Assembly: GCF_907165205.1 (NCBI RefSeq)
Contig: NC_058190.1
Location: 37,785,345-37,849,344 of the forward strand
Direction: 5' to 3'
Length of the DNA: 64,000 nucleotides
DNA from: Coccinella septempunctata
Taxonomy: Eukaryota; Arthropoda; Insecta; Coleoptera; Coccinellidae
The notes under the pieces were generated by a model that was given only the letters and a program-made list of their open reading frames with translations, was not told the origin of the DNA and ran no database searches. This document shows, piece after piece, positions 34,811 to 47,310 of the stretch. Every line of letters begins with the position of its first letter. Positions within the stretch are counted from its first letter, which is position 1. The position numbers and the translations under genes were made by a program.

Positions 34811-35179
34811 TCCTAAATTTGTTTCGCAAGAATCTTTTTTTTAATTTATATTATACAATTGAGAAATTAATTTTGATAGCTTGATTCATTTTGCACAAAT
34901 GAGTAATTTCTTGCTAAAATCAACGGTTTCTGAGAAAAAATCATCAACAGGTACCTACCTACGTAGCGGTGGAAATAATCGAACATAAATTTACCTAGTA
35001 GGCGGATATCATGGTGACATTATAGACCATCAAATTTTTTTTTTATTGCCTTCTCGCTACAATAGAATATCTGCAAGTTTTCTGCATTCTAAGAAAAAAT
35101 TTGGAAATTGCTTTACAGGTGGCGTAACGCTTTGCAATTTCGCAGTTTCATCCTGTATATACAATTTCATTTACAACTA

Positions 35180-36480
35180 GCAGACCCGGCTGACGTTGTC
35201 TTGCAGACCCTCCATGGTGATGGTTGGTTTATGCTACTATTACTAAGAACAGACACGTAAACATCGCCTGCCAATTAGTTTAGGTTAGGATAGGGTCCCC
35301 TTCTTAACTATCAGTTATTAGTAACACTGTATAAACCGACTCTCAGATCGACCCGCTTCTTAGGTATTAGTTCAAGTAACGCTGTATGAACTCACCCTCA
35401 TTAATTGAAAGTAAAGAGGGAGATGAAAATTAAGTAAAAATAGGTATGGTATGAAAAGTGAAAAAAGTTTTTTTTCGAAAGTTTTATTGAAAAAAACTAT
35501 ATATTTATACTCATAATATTATATACCGTAAAACGGGGCTACTTAATACACTTTTCCAAATTTTAGGTCCTACCTCGCTGTAACAAAGATACTTTAATCG
35601 AAAATGAAATTATTTTAGCTTACTTTAGGGTAAGGGCTAGGAGGTGTAATATCCAGAAAACATCTAGCCCTCCCCATATTGAAGAAAAAAATCTTGAAAG
35701 ACGTTTTTTCAAGTAGCCCCATGATGGGGCTAAATGAAATTTGTTTGAAAATCGCATTTAAAATGCAAGTATACTCACAATTTGGGCTACTTAAGACGCA
35801 AAATACCTTTTTGAAATGTTGATAGAACCCTTAGGTAGGTAGTTCATTTAATGAATAACACAGTAGTTATAGCAAAAAATACTTTTATTTAGTTGTGAAT
35901 AAGAACTTGCAACCTGATTACAAAAATTTTGAAGGTGAAATAAAGAAAAACAACTACAACGATTCCAAATTAAGTCTTTAAATTTTATTCGCCCCCTTCT
36001 AAAAATTTCGTATTGGAGAAGCCGTTTCTTTATTCCATTTTTTCCGACAATGCCATCCTGTTGTAGCGCACGCTGCGAAGTTTCATTATCACAGTCTCGA
36101 TATTTTCGACTTTCTGGCTTTCTTTTGTAAAATCGCACCATTTTCAAGTAGCCCCTGAAATGACAATAAAAAATAAATTTCTACACCAAGGGCTAGTTAA
36201 ACACGAAATATATGTTTTGACGTTAGTGGGTCAAAGGAAATACTAGTCTCTTTCACTCTTTCTTTGAGTGTAGGGTACGCATCATACTCTTGAGTGCGAA
36301 ATTAGAATTTCCTTAAATTTTCTTAATTTTCCCAGTTTCTCAGGCAACATTTCCTAGTTTTTCCCGAGTTATAACCTTCTATGAACTGTAAAGAAGGTTA
36401 TAAAAAAAAATCATAAATTTGGTTCAGCCGTTTTTACGTGATGAACCTACTTTCACACCTACATTGACTAACAAGTCACA
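35180..36480. repeat. Composite repeat containing Tigger-like pieces
   Basis: Begins with CAGACCCGGCTGACGTTGTC at about 35182 and ends with TTTGGTTCAGCCGTTTTTAC at about 36419, sequences I recognise only as phrases of widespread insect repeats. Between them, GGGCTACTT or its inverse occurs at least four times (35546, 35714, 35791, 36146), the first as CCGTAAAACGGGGCTACTTA, which resembles a pogo/Tigger terminal repeat. A short HTH-like frame lies at 35848-36141. Confidence 0.45.
35848..36141 (-). pseudogene. HTH_psq-like N-terminus of a pogo/Tigger-type transposase
   Basis: From the ATG at 36141 the frame reads MVRFYKRKPESRKYRDCDNE, then TSQRALQQ and GIVGKN. This matches the start of pipsqueak/CENPB-type DNA-binding domains in pogo-like transposases and jerky-like proteins (MVRxYxRK...AxxxVxxGxxSxxxAA). 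After GIVGKN it departs from the family, probably by frameshift; the frame stays open to 35848 but looks like read-through. The start codon directly follows GGGCTACTTGAAA, one of the reiterated motifs of this region. Confidence 0.5.
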
Positions 36481-37914
36481 CACCATCGCTTACTACGTGT
36501 AACTGGAGGAAAATCATAAGAAAGTTATTGTTTCAAGTAGAGATTGGAAATAAGCGAGAGCGAGATGAGCATTCCGTTGACAATAAAATAGAGCCAAGTT
36601 AACGAATTTTCACACCAATTTCTCTACTTATCATGAGATTTCCTTCAAACAAAGAAGTTCAGGACAGAAATAGGATTTTCAAGTGTCACTGCCTCATCTC
36701 CGATATTTAATGAGGCAAACGAAATTTTCTCTTGGAGAGTTCGAGTCATAAACCTTATCTTAAATCTGCATCGGCGAAATTATCATAAAGTGCATCTTCC
36801 ACGTTCATTTGAATCCTTAAATAACTGTCAGCTGACATTATTTCATTTTAGTGAGATAACCAAATTTTTTTCCAACTGAGATCAGAATGAAGTTGAACCA
36901 TTACTTAGCACCCTCCACAATTTCTTGGAGAATATTATCCATCAGCCAAGACAACACAATTGAATTTTCGTTTCATTTGCAACTTTTCCAATTAAAATTT
37001 TCACTGCCGCTGTTAGAATTATGGAATTATGCAGGCATTAATGAAACTTGTTTATTTTTTTTGCGTCTTCGCAAACAAGTTTGGGACCATTGAAACGAGA
37101 GTAATAATGAAAACTGTAATTGTGCTGAGACACAGGACTGAGTTGTTGTATTCTGGAAAAATAAAACAAATGGGACCATCTTGGCCGAAAAGATTGTTTC
37201 TAACACGCTTCCCAATTTAGAATTAAGCAATAAACAGGATGTGCGATTTACAAGATATACTTTAATGAGTTTAAGATCATTTAACGATCATTAGAAAATA
37301 CATACATACATACATAAAGAAATACACTAATAAAATTGTTTTTTTTGAAAATGAGGATTTCTCCACATAGGCTGTATTGAATCATAATAATGTCAATTCT
37401 TTGAATTCGTTGTATTGTCTTTTCACACACTCATATTCATTGTGAAAAAGACGCATTTTTGAACAAAACTTATGAAGAAGATGGGACAAAAAATAGGCGT
37501 TAGGCTACCAGGGAAATAAAACAGAACTCTCTATAAACAACGCTATGTAATTTTCTTGTTAAATGCATACGCTAAAACGTGATTTTTTGGGAAGAAGATA
37601 ACATATTTCAACATGAAATACCTATTTCTATTCATTGATCAAATTTTTTGCCAGAAGAATGTAAATTGAAAATAATAATTGATGATAATTCTGTTGAAAC
37701 TCCAATTGCAATATAGATTTACAATTTTTACTTTCAGGCTGTTGTGAAAACATGGTATAATTTTGGCTTATTCATTATTTTTGTCGTTGGCACTTGTGTA
37801 TACCTGAATTTCGAAAGAATACATTGGTTAATGCTGCTGCTTTTTCTTTTTACTGCCGCTCTCGCAGATACGGTTTCAGATTTATATTTGTCACTCGAAT
37901 AGGGAATACTCATT
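36481..37914. other. AT-rich sequence, nothing recognised
   Basis: About 1.4 kb with short frames only; a small CATA microsatellite lies at 37297-37316. Confidence 0.45.
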
Positions 37915-38540
37915 CTGAAGAAAATTATGTATTTTTATGAAATATCTTTGAAACGTCACATTCTGAAATAACCATTTCAATCGTTTTCCAAAAAAAAAAT
38001 TATTTTGAGTACTCAAAAATGAAAAATAAAAATTCAAAATTTAAAGCGTTTCGTTTCTATTGCACAAGTAAGCAACATCGACTGAAATATGTGTTGATAA
38101 TAAAGGACAACAAATACACTATCTTGATGAGATAGACAAAGATGGCTGTCTATGAAGTCTGCGACGAACGAGTCTTGAAATTTTATGGGATTTTTATGGA
38201 TGGTTGCTGTTGAGGCCCGCCAGTGAGTACGCGCCTTATGATGGCTGTAAATCAACAGCTGTTATTTTATAAACAAGCCATTGTTCTTTGTATTTTCTAG
38301 TAGGCGCTGTTTCCAAACCGTAAACTAAAAAAAACAAGTCATTATTCTTTTTATTTTCTAGTAGGCGCTGTTGCCAAATCGTAAACTAGAAACGAAGCGA
38401 TTTGAATTTTAAAACCTCATATTTGAAGAATGATTTTGAATAGTTTCAGCGGTGCATTTGAAAAATTAATGAATGAAACTCATAATTATTCGGTTCAAAC
38501 TTGCATATGCTGCAAATTGAGGAGAATTCCCCATTAAGTC
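37915..38540 (+). repeat. Repeat family H, copy 1, with internal tandem duplication
   Basis: Collinear over about 600 bp with 49795-50340. Shared landmarks are GAAATATCTTTGA, AAAGCGTTTCGTTTCTATTG, AAAGATGGCTGTCTATGAAG, GAGTACGCGCCTTATGATGG and TAGTAGGCGCTGTT. This copy has the roughly 62-bp unit running from AACAAG..ATT through TTTTCTAGTAGGCGCTGTT to CGTAAACTA twice (about 38269-38330 and 38331-38392); copy 2 has it once. No terminal repeats or protein motif were seen, so the element class is unknown. Confidence 0.75.
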
Positions 38541-40783
38541 GAAGTCGCCCCAGTTTCACTGATTCATTTTATATTTTTACTAAAAATTACATTTCTCCCT
38601 ATTGCTTGTTAGTGAATATTTTGAATCAGAATAGGAGCCCAATGGCTCAGCAGACGTTCTGTTCACTGAAGAGTCATTGTCACTTATGATAAAATAAGAC
38701 TACTACTTTTTGATTATCAAGAAGTAGGTATAGAAATAAGTTGCAATTCATTTCAAAGCCGATTGGAAGGTGGCATAGTCAAGTTCAATTGACAGAACCG
38801 GGTCCGTTAGCAGTGGCGTATCGATAGATAATAGTAATAGGTAAAGTTAAACAGAAGATAATTCAAAATAACTTCAACTTTTGCTCCAAAACGTTATTAT
38901 TACTTAAAAATTATTAGACAATGAACAACATTTCAGAAAAAGGAACATTTTAGAAATGATACATATTAACATTAACAACACTGTTAATTTTAGATCTGAT
39001 ACTGAACATTTAAGTAAACTTTACAATTCTGTCTTGACAAAATATGTGCATTTATAGTGCTGTGCGAGCTTGGTGGAAACTAATTAATGTACGGTATTTC
39101 ATTGAAAGAAAATGAAGATAATTCTGTGTTCGACAACCTTGATATTGTTTTACTGTATTGGTTTGTTCTGTTGTGTTTTCAGGTTATGTTTTCCTATGAT
39201 TTATTTTGGATGTAAATATTCTGGAATTTTCCAAATGAATTTTAGCCAAACTTTTAGTATTTTAAGCTGTTTTTTTTGTGATTTGACGTGGAATATACAC
39301 TTGATGCCGTCGATTTTTAAAGTTTTTACATCTGAATGTCTTATTTATAGTATAGAGGTATTTATTTATACTTTACTGTAAGTGTTTTGTATGACATTTT
39401 TATAATGTTTTTAGGCCTGATGAAGCAAACGAGAGTTTGCGAAACGTTGCTGAATATACTTTAAGATCTTTTGAGAGTTTGTCCTTATCCCGCAAAATAC
39501 AGTTATCAATTTATTAATTATTACTTAAGTTGCACTGCCTGATCATATGATAATTACGTCAATGCGCGCTTGTGAGAAGTGGCGTGTGTATGGGTGATAC
39601 CAATCTCCTATTGAATCTTGAAATTTCTATTGTAATTTCTTCTCTTCCTTTCATTTTCTCAAGATAAGATAGAATTCTTGTCTTATTGACCTTTCAATTC
39701 AGCAATTCCATGTGCCGTACCTTGTATTTGTCCAGTAAAATTTCAGGATAACCTGCAATCTGGATTGTGCAAGAGTTCAAAGCTTCATTAACGTGAAGTT
39801 TTCCCAAAAACTGCCAAAAATACGTTTGTGACGGCTGAACTAAACATAATTTGAGGTGGTGTGATGGGAAACGTTCAAAACCGCCCCTAAATTAAGCGCG
39901 AAAAGTTGATGATCGGACCTGATGGCATAATCCTTAATCGGATTCTCTTGCAAATCGCGAATGCGAAAAAGCATGCGGAAAAACGGACACGTGGTGTGGG
40001 ACTCGGAGCATGCGGCACGCCCAGCTCTTTTGGCCCGTTATATTGATCTGGCTCATTCTACATCGACGGTGTTCTTTCTCTTCCTTCTCCTCCTGTGTCC
40101 TGCCCTGCCGCCACCTTACGCTAGAGGATCGTCGTAGTAGCGTATAGGTATTTCCTGTACATCGCTCCAACCATGACCTGGAAGGTCCAGGGCAGGTTGC
40201 CGAACTCCCGTTTATTTGGTAAATGGGGGAGCAGGGGGAGTATGAGCAGAATGGTGTGGGTGAATTAATTCCTTTTATTACAGTCATTAAATTATCCTAG
40301 ACTCAGAAGCTGGGGTCTTCAGGGTAGGAGTAACAGAGTAGTCCCACAATTACAGACAGCTATGGGCGAAAATTTCGATTTTCTGTATGATAGTGCACTG
40401 CCACATGATTTCCACCAGGTGATTACTCCTAGAGAAGTAGGTATTGCAGCTTCACCTCCGTGATCTCAACGAGTCATCGATTTCTGCAGCGCAAAACCAA
40501 AAACGCTCCTAGATCTGTCACAATTTTTTTCTATCTAACTTGGTGGAAAGTATACGGAGAAGACGTCAAGCCGGAATAGAATTCTGGTTGCTCGTAATAT
40601 CCTATACTTTTTCTTATATTGTGGGTTTGTCGATATGAATCCTTTCTTCCAAATCTCCATATTCTAACCTAAAGAACTCTCGTTTTTCTTAAGAGAAAAC
40701 GCAAATTTGAAAATATACTTACGAGAATATATTGAAAAATTCTCAGCCTACTAGAGAACTAAATTTCAATGTCAAAATATTTT
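38541..40783. other. Sequence without recognised genes
   Basis: About 2.2 kb. It includes a hammerhead-like motif (39414-39451) and a GC-richer patch at 39940-40290 with a 117-codon minus-strand frame of low-complexity, unassignable sequence. No splice-flanked exon was recognised. Confidence 0.4.
39414..39451 (+). ncRNA. Hammerhead-ribozyme-like motif
   Basis: Upstream GGC (39414-39416), CTGATGA (39417-39423), an extra A, stem II GCAAAC/GTTTGC (39425-39430, 39435-39440) closed by a GAGA tetraloop, GAA, then ACGT (2-bp stem III), T at 39448 as the cleavage-position base, then GCT pairing with GGC, and further A-T pairs beyond a mismatch. All core bases agree with the hammerhead consensus except the inserted A before stem II. 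Confidence 0.45.
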
Positions 40784-41762
40784 ATTACTCAACATATTCT
40801 CCTCTTAATTGAATACATTTATTACAACGAACCTGCAACGTCTCTAGACCTTTCAAAAAAAATGTTTCTTCTTGCTCTGCAAACCACAGCTTCTATTACC
40901 TCCTCGTTGGAACAAAATTTACGGCTTTTTAAACTTTTTTCAAGTTGAGGTAAGAGATGATGGTCGGATGGAGCCAAATCAGGTGAATAAGGGGGTTTTC
41001 CAGACCTAAATCACGAGTTTTTTGCATGGAAACATGAGATTTGTGTGCAGGGCGCAAAAACACAACACTTTTGGATAGCTTTCCGCGACTTTTCTCTTTA
41101 AATTTTTCCCGTAGAGTGGTCAGTATTGTCGAATAGTAATCTCCGGTTATTGTTCTACCCTTATCCATAAAATCAATCATGATTACGTCATGGCAATCCC
41201 AATAAACTGAAGCAAGAACTTTGCTAGCAGATTTTTGGACACTCTGGAGAACCAGAGTGTCTCCATTCCATCGATTGTTGCTTTGTTTCTGAATCTTGAA
41301 ATGTACCCAAGCCTCATCCATAGGAACAATTCGGTTTAAGAAGTCTACATCGTTGTCAAATCGAGCACAGATCGAACGCGATGCTTCTACCCTTGCACAC
41401 TTTTGGTCAACATTGAAACATTTGGGGATCCATTTTGCAGCAATTTTCCTCATGTCCAAATTGACGTGAATTATATGATGGACTTGTTCGTATGGAATAT
41501 TCAGTGCTTCAGATATCCGTTTTAGCCCAATTCGAAGTGACACAGAAACTGGCCTTCAAGATCGGTCATCATCTTAAATGGAAAATTTACCTTTTTTGAA
41601 ACTTGCAGTCCAATTTTTCACGGTCGCAAAAGAAGGACATTGATCACCAAGGGTATTAAGCATATCTTCGTAAATTTGCTTACCTCTTAACCCTTTCGAA
41701 TACAGGTACTTGATGATGGCTCGATACTCCAATTTCTCGATTTTCACAATTTCGGTGGACAT
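40784..41762 (-). pseudogene. Mariner transposase, frameshifted
   Basis: DD34D transposase of the mariner family. The N-terminus MSTEIVKIEKLEYRAIIKYL (start at 41762) has the usual HTH (QCPSFATVKNWTASFKKGK). After a frameshift near 41550 come the second HTH (ISEALNIPYEQVHHIIH), MRKIAAKWIPKCF, ARFDNDVDFLNRIVPMDEAW (first Asp present), VYWDCHDVIMIDFMDKGRTI and TGDYYSTILTTLRE. The block VVFLRPAHKSH corresponds to the QDNAPAH block but lacks its Asp through a small deletion. A further shift follows, and YSPDLAPSDHHL (third Asp) is readable in another frame. The C-terminal ETLQVRCNKCIQLRGEYVE reaches a stop at about 40784. At least three shifts make it inactive. Terminal repeats could not be fixed. 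Confidence 0.88.
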
Positions 41763-41879
41763 CTTCTTTCTTTTAGCTTATTGCGTAGCTCTGGTTTACC
41801 TTTTGACCTCAACGAATATAGGGCAGTTGAATGTTTGAAAGAACTGGTAACTATTGAATAGATGAATACCTAATTTAAA

Positions 41880-42345
41880 AAAAATTCAAACAGATTTGCA
41901 TTCAGCCAAAGTATCCAATTTTCCGAATATCACAGATATTTTACATTTTTGAACATCAAATTACTCGAAATTGGTGCATTTTGAGAGAAAATGTGAAGGA
42001 TACTTTTATTTCACAAAACGTTCAAATATTCATTAGATCTTTAGAGCGTCCGACTTAGTTTCAAGAGTTGGGTTCTTAGAATTTTTTATATTTTTAGGGT
42101 ACGTAATGGTCATAATGAGAAAACTGGAAGACGTGGGTGATATCATATGTTCGAAAAAGATTTATCAAATAAATGAAAAACTATATTCCGAAATTCTTTT
42201 TGGTGGATAAAACCGTTTGTGAGATAAAACTGAAAATAACATTTTTTAATGGTTTTTGAACAGCCTGTATATTTTAAACCAAGCCGATTCGAAAGAAATG
42301 GTATAGGAAAAAGTGTTTCTTTTGACATTAAAATCTACTGGAGAA
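41880..42345 (-). repeat. Repeat family A, copy 2 (inverted, partial)
   Basis: Reverse-complement counterpart of family A: CAAGAGTTGGGTTCTTAGAA, GGTCATAATGAGAAAACTG, AAACCGTTTGTGAGATAAAA, AAACCAAGCCGATTCG and AGTGTTTCTTTTGACATTAA. The terminal CAGGGTG is missing on the right. It lies directly behind the mariner start codon. Confidence 0.7.
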
Positions 42346-45300
42346 ATTTTTTTTCGAGACTCACCAATTACATTTTTGATCATTACTCAGATGGAAAAAC
42401 GAAAGCTCGGTTTTATTTGGGTTAGGACTCAAACGCCACCATGTAAAAAGTTATGAAGACTAAATAATGAATTGAATACCAGAATGGATCAATGTAAGCC
42501 AACTCGAAAGTCATCTTCCAATCTATTAATATCTTAAGCAAGAGAAAAGACTGTAGCTTGAAAAATATCCCCCATATGAGCATTTCTCCGGCGGAAAACC
42601 TTCATCGGGGATTTTCTCCTTTACGGGTCAACGTGAATCAATGCCGCTTCAACATCCTCTGGCGCCAGAAATATCCCGGTTCATTTATCGTGTAATTGAA
42701 TGTTCCTAATTCCTTTGGAATCATCATTGTCGATCGATTTTTTTTCCGACAGACCGGATGATAGAAGGAGAAATAAGAGGATGTATGGATCATGCGAATC
42801 CAGACGAGGCGTATTATTATATACCCACCTATCCCGAATTTCTCGAGGATCTCTCATATTTCGTTTTGTGCGGAAACGAGAAGAATGTCCTGAAAATGGA
42901 AAATTGATGGAAATGACTTTAGTATTTCCATATCCTGAGGATATGATCGGGGATTATATGGAATTCCTTCCAGAGATAACTTATTAAAATCATCCCCTTC
43001 GATTTTCGACTTGGAATGAGTTTGAAAACTCACTGTTCAAAATCGGGGTTGTTCAGATGTTGTAAAAATCAGCAGTCAAATAATTGAGTTGGAGATGGTA
43101 GTGTAAAAACATTTATTGTATATCGTTCACCATCATAAAATGTATAAATCACCTGCATGAAGCTTATACAGTAATAAATACAAATACTAACAACATGTAT
43201 AGACTCAGAGAGACATTGTTCAACTAAAAATAGAGATAATCCAGAGTAGTTCAAATGAGAATTCACTTCAGGTCAGACTTAGACTTTGAAAAAGTTAGAT
43301 AAACTCAAAATCAACACAACATTAACATTGACACAGCAATCAATGAATAATTCAGAAAATTAGAAGACAATTGATAAATTATGAGAGGTTGAAAATGAGA
43401 ATACTAATGAGGAAAACCACTATTCGTTGGTTTCGAGAAGAGCAGAAGACTTGAGAACTGATCTGTATGTCGAGCGAGATGAATGAATATGAGCATACAT
43501 CTATAAAAATACAAAATCAGAGGATCATACCAATTGAGAGAGTATACGATTACCAGAGCAGACCTTCCAGGGTGGAATCAGAACGGGGGATTGTCAACCA
43601 GTGTCATGGCTTACTACTGATCGATGAACCATATTTTAGAAGTTCACATCGTATTGTTAAGGAAAACTACTAATTCTAGGGTTCACCCTGGAGAAAATGA
43701 GGATTCATTCATCTGAAACTCGACAACACTAATTAGTTACATATAAGTGAGAGGTTAACAGCAGAGTTGACTTGAGGAATGAAATAAACTGATTCAAATG
43801 AATGAGATGATCATGAGAAAACAATGAATCAGCACTCATTATCGATGAGAAACACATGAGAAGGTTCAATTCTGGTGCTAGATACTCAATTCCATGTGAG
43901 AAAATCTAAAGAGGGCTGAAAATCTATGTAAATTATAAAATACATATTCAGGAGTAGGCATTCAATTGAGTTGACACTTGTGAACATATCAATAATTGAG
44001 CAATAGTAGTAAAGATTATAAATCAGTTTGAATATTCTGAAATAATCTTGCACGTGTACGCATTTCATACAGAATGAAAAGAACATGAAAATGGTTAAAA
44101 TTAATAATTTTGAGAAGATGAGAGTACATTACCTTTTGATTAGAACAATTTAGCACCAGAATTGAATGAGAAGACTTGAAAGAGAGTCACTTTGATAAGA
44201 TGAACAGTTAGAGATATTTTTACAATAATCTAGGTTGAAGCAGGGTTTTCCTAGCAACGCACATTTTACGCGGCGTAGAACGTAATACGACCGACACAAC
44301 GCAACATCCAATGCGCTGCGTATAAGTGTTTTCCTAGGATTTTCAACTGCGTCCTGAACTTCTCGATATAAGATGAAATATTGCAAGAAGGAATTTACAT
44401 AATAACCAAGATTCATAATTGCACTAGAAATTCTGCTGGTCGATTATTCGACAATAGACGCAGTGAAAGAGCATTTAAACTACTAATCCATAAGCATCTG
44501 ATCGACGAAGAAGTATAATTTGAAGCATATTTCAGTGATACAAGGCATCATTTCTCGTCTCTCCTCGATCTTGTGAAGGAAGATTAAAATGAGGAACCAT
44601 GTAATCGTGAGCTTCATCCTATTTCGCCCCCATAAAAACGTGGCCTTACATTGAGTTGAATAAATATATTACTAAGAATCAAATTCAGGTGCATACCAAC
44701 CGCCGATATGAATATCAACAATTGTTACGATCTGAATTGAACTAGCCAATTTGCCATCGTCGGACAACTGAATGGAGAACGTTCCACCGAAGAAGAGAAG
44801 ATGCTGACCATGGTTTCGTTTTTATTTGACCTCGTCAGAGCAACACAGCTCCTTCTCGATGGAAAAACGCTTGGAATTGACGGAATTAAATACTGGTAGT
44901 AGTTTCTGATGTTATGGAGTAGTTAGTACTAGTACACCATCCAGGATGAAACGAAACCCGGTTCAATCACCTCCAGATCGCATTATCATTATTTCAAATT
45001 ACTGTTTGATTGGATACGGATACTTTTGTTATTTTAATATTTAGATATTCAAGAGTTCTTCGATTTTATTCAAGTTGATTTTCTTTTACTACGATATACT
45101 GGCTATAATCTCCAACGAAAAATACTCGACATCAATTTCTTTCACATCCCTTCACAGGATAAAAAGAACTTATGTCCCTGAGAATAGAAACATCGACTCA
45201 GACACGACGAGGACTCGACAACCAGGGAGTTTCTGGAGTTCATTTTAGATTTCCAAGTTCCGAGTCAAGCGTGGAATAGTTTTCGCTAAGAGGACATCAC

Positions 45301-45822
45301 GGTGTGGTTAGGACCCATCAGTTCCGAGGCTTCATGTTGCAGTACACAGAAATTAAGCCGTTTCCAAGTTACGGCGATGAAAGCTCTTATCAGTCAACGG
45401 CTATTAACTCAATAGCTTTACACTCTTGCGAACTTAAATGATGGCGCTTGTTCCCATCAACTTTGGCGATTACTGAATCATATAATTATTCGGGAATTGT
45501 TTCGGAAACATTAGTCTCTGGAACGGAATCACGAATCGGAACGGTCGATCTGGAGAGCTAGGGTTATAACGAACAGAAATAATTTCAGGGGCGTTTTTGG
45601 GTACCGGGACTTGTGTGACAGGTCCATGATTAGGTTCAAATAGGGAACGTTTCGGAGGAACGGGATGTTGCAGTAGGATTCAGACGCTTGAAACAATCTC
45701 GGATATGTTTACTTTAAATTCATACAGGGTGCTGGCTAGAAACGATATTTGGTGGAGAAACATTACACCATTTGGGATATGGGGTGACAGAAATTGAAGC
45801 TATTCTCGCGTTTTAGTTGGGT
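42346..45822. other. About 3.5 kb without recognised genes
   Basis: Short frames only (up to 95 codons at 42700-42987, no motif). A family F arm scrap lies at 44728-44760. At 44241-44345 a segment rich in ACGC is flanked by direct GTTTTCCTAG repeats. A TA|CAGGGTGCTGGC terminus sits at 45725. Nothing else was supported. Confidence 0.4.
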
Positions 45823-46430
45823 AGCCCAAGAGGGAAATTCGGGATTTACTCTAGCGTGTCAGATTAAAATAAGGGGTGCTACCTTGAACCCTGTAGATTA
45901 CCTCTATCGAAAATTTGACTCCTAAAGGAGAAATTGACTAGAACACTCTGACAGAGTAGTAAAAATAAAGTGTCGAGTATTGTACATACTCGAGCGTGTT
46001 GGATTGAAATATATGTGGTTAATTGCACATTGAACAGTATACATTCTCTTAATTTGACAATTTAAGCATGCAAAAATGTGTGGGAGGGCGCCAGACTTGC
46101 ATAAAAACGTCAAGTATATATTCTCGAGTGCGGTGGCTTGTTTTCTTATTTTGAAGCTAATAATTCAAAAATAACGGAAAAAATATAATCTGACAATTTC
46201 AGCAAGCCGAAACAATAAAAATTTGCTGTGAAGATCACAGAAATTAGTTTTTTTGAATTATCTTCTCTCCTGGACTTCAAATTATGAAAGTTGTAGAGCA
46301 TAACATTTTATAAAACTTTCGTCCAAAGCAATTTTTTTCGAGTTGAAACGTTTTTGAAATATATGGCGATGAATGTACATTAGACTGGGATTCTACGCTC
46401 ATCACCCTCTAGTTGAACTTCAAAAGTTAA
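45823..46430 (+). repeat. Foldback family B, copy 3 (single arm)
   Basis: Collinear with the family B left arm: AGTTGGGTAGCCCAAGAGGG, TGTAGATTACCTCTA, ACTCGAGCGTGTTGGATTGA, ACGGAAAAAATATAATCTGA, up to the ATGTACATTAGACTGGGATT region at about 46375-46395. No mirror arm is present. Confidence 0.75.
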
Positions 46431-46721
46431 AAGCTTTACTAGCAGCGATCTCAATTCCTTCATTGTTCTGAAGGAAAATTAAGGGCATCTGCCAACTGTT
46501 TGTACCAGAGTTGTTTTCACTAGTCGCCACCTCTCAAAACTACCTAAATACTAATTTCATAAAATCTCATTCTAATTTTACGCGACATGTGAAGGACTAA
46601 GCACTTTTTAAATATAAAAAACTGTAGGCTAAAGTCATTCTGTGGGAAACACAAATAACTTACCCAACGTTCAATATATACGTTTTACTTGAGTAATCCA
46701 CTATTCTATGGAATATCTGTA

Positions 46722-47310
46722 CAGGGTGAGTCTTTATCTCGTACGAATATTTCAACAGTAGATGCTAGAGGTCTAAAGAAACACTTTTTTTCCTTTACCA
46801 TTTTTTCCGAATCGGCTCGGTTGAAATATACAAGCTATTGAAAAACAACAGAAAAATGTTATTTTTAGTTCTATCTCACAAACGGTTTCATCGAATGAAA
46901 TGAATTACAGAATATAGTTTTTCATTTATATGATAAATCTTTTTCGAACACAAGATATCAGCCACGTCTTTCAGTTTTGTAATTATGACCATTACGTACC
47001 ATAAAAATGACAAAAATTCAAAGAACCCAACTCTTGAAATTAATTTGGATGCTATCTAATGAATATTTGAACGTTTTGTAAAATAAAAGTATTTTTCATA
47101 TTTTCTCGTATAATACGCCGTTTTCGAGTAATGTTCAAAAATTAAAATATATCTGTGAAATGTGAACAATTAGGTACTTTGGCTGAATACTCTGTTTATA
47201 AGATCCACAGATGTATAGTGACACAGATTTAGCTAGTTATTCTGAAGGTAGTTTTTTTTAGGGGTGGCACAGCTCATTATGAAACTTAAATGGCTATATC
47301 TTTATATCCA
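46722..47310 (+). repeat. Repeat family A, copy 3
   Basis: Starts TA|CAGGGTGAGTCTTTATCTCG (C at 46722) and runs collinearly with copy 1 through CGGTTTCATCGAATG, TTCAAAGAACCCAACT, CGTTTTCGAGTAAT and GGGGTGGCACAGCTCATT. It fades after about 47305 and the right inverted end is missing. Confidence 0.78.

Noticed and set aside
39934..40287. 117-codon minus-strand frame in a GC-richer patch
   Set aside because: Low-complexity Ser/Arg/Pro content and no motif or splice context; kept only as a remark.
42700..42987. 95-codon plus-strand frame
   Set aside because: No domain, no conserved copy and no splice signals that fit neurexin.
44241..44345. ACGC-rich segment between GTTTTCCTAG direct repeats
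   Set aside because: Could be a small insertion with a 10-bp target duplication, but there are no inverted ends, tail or second copy to support it.
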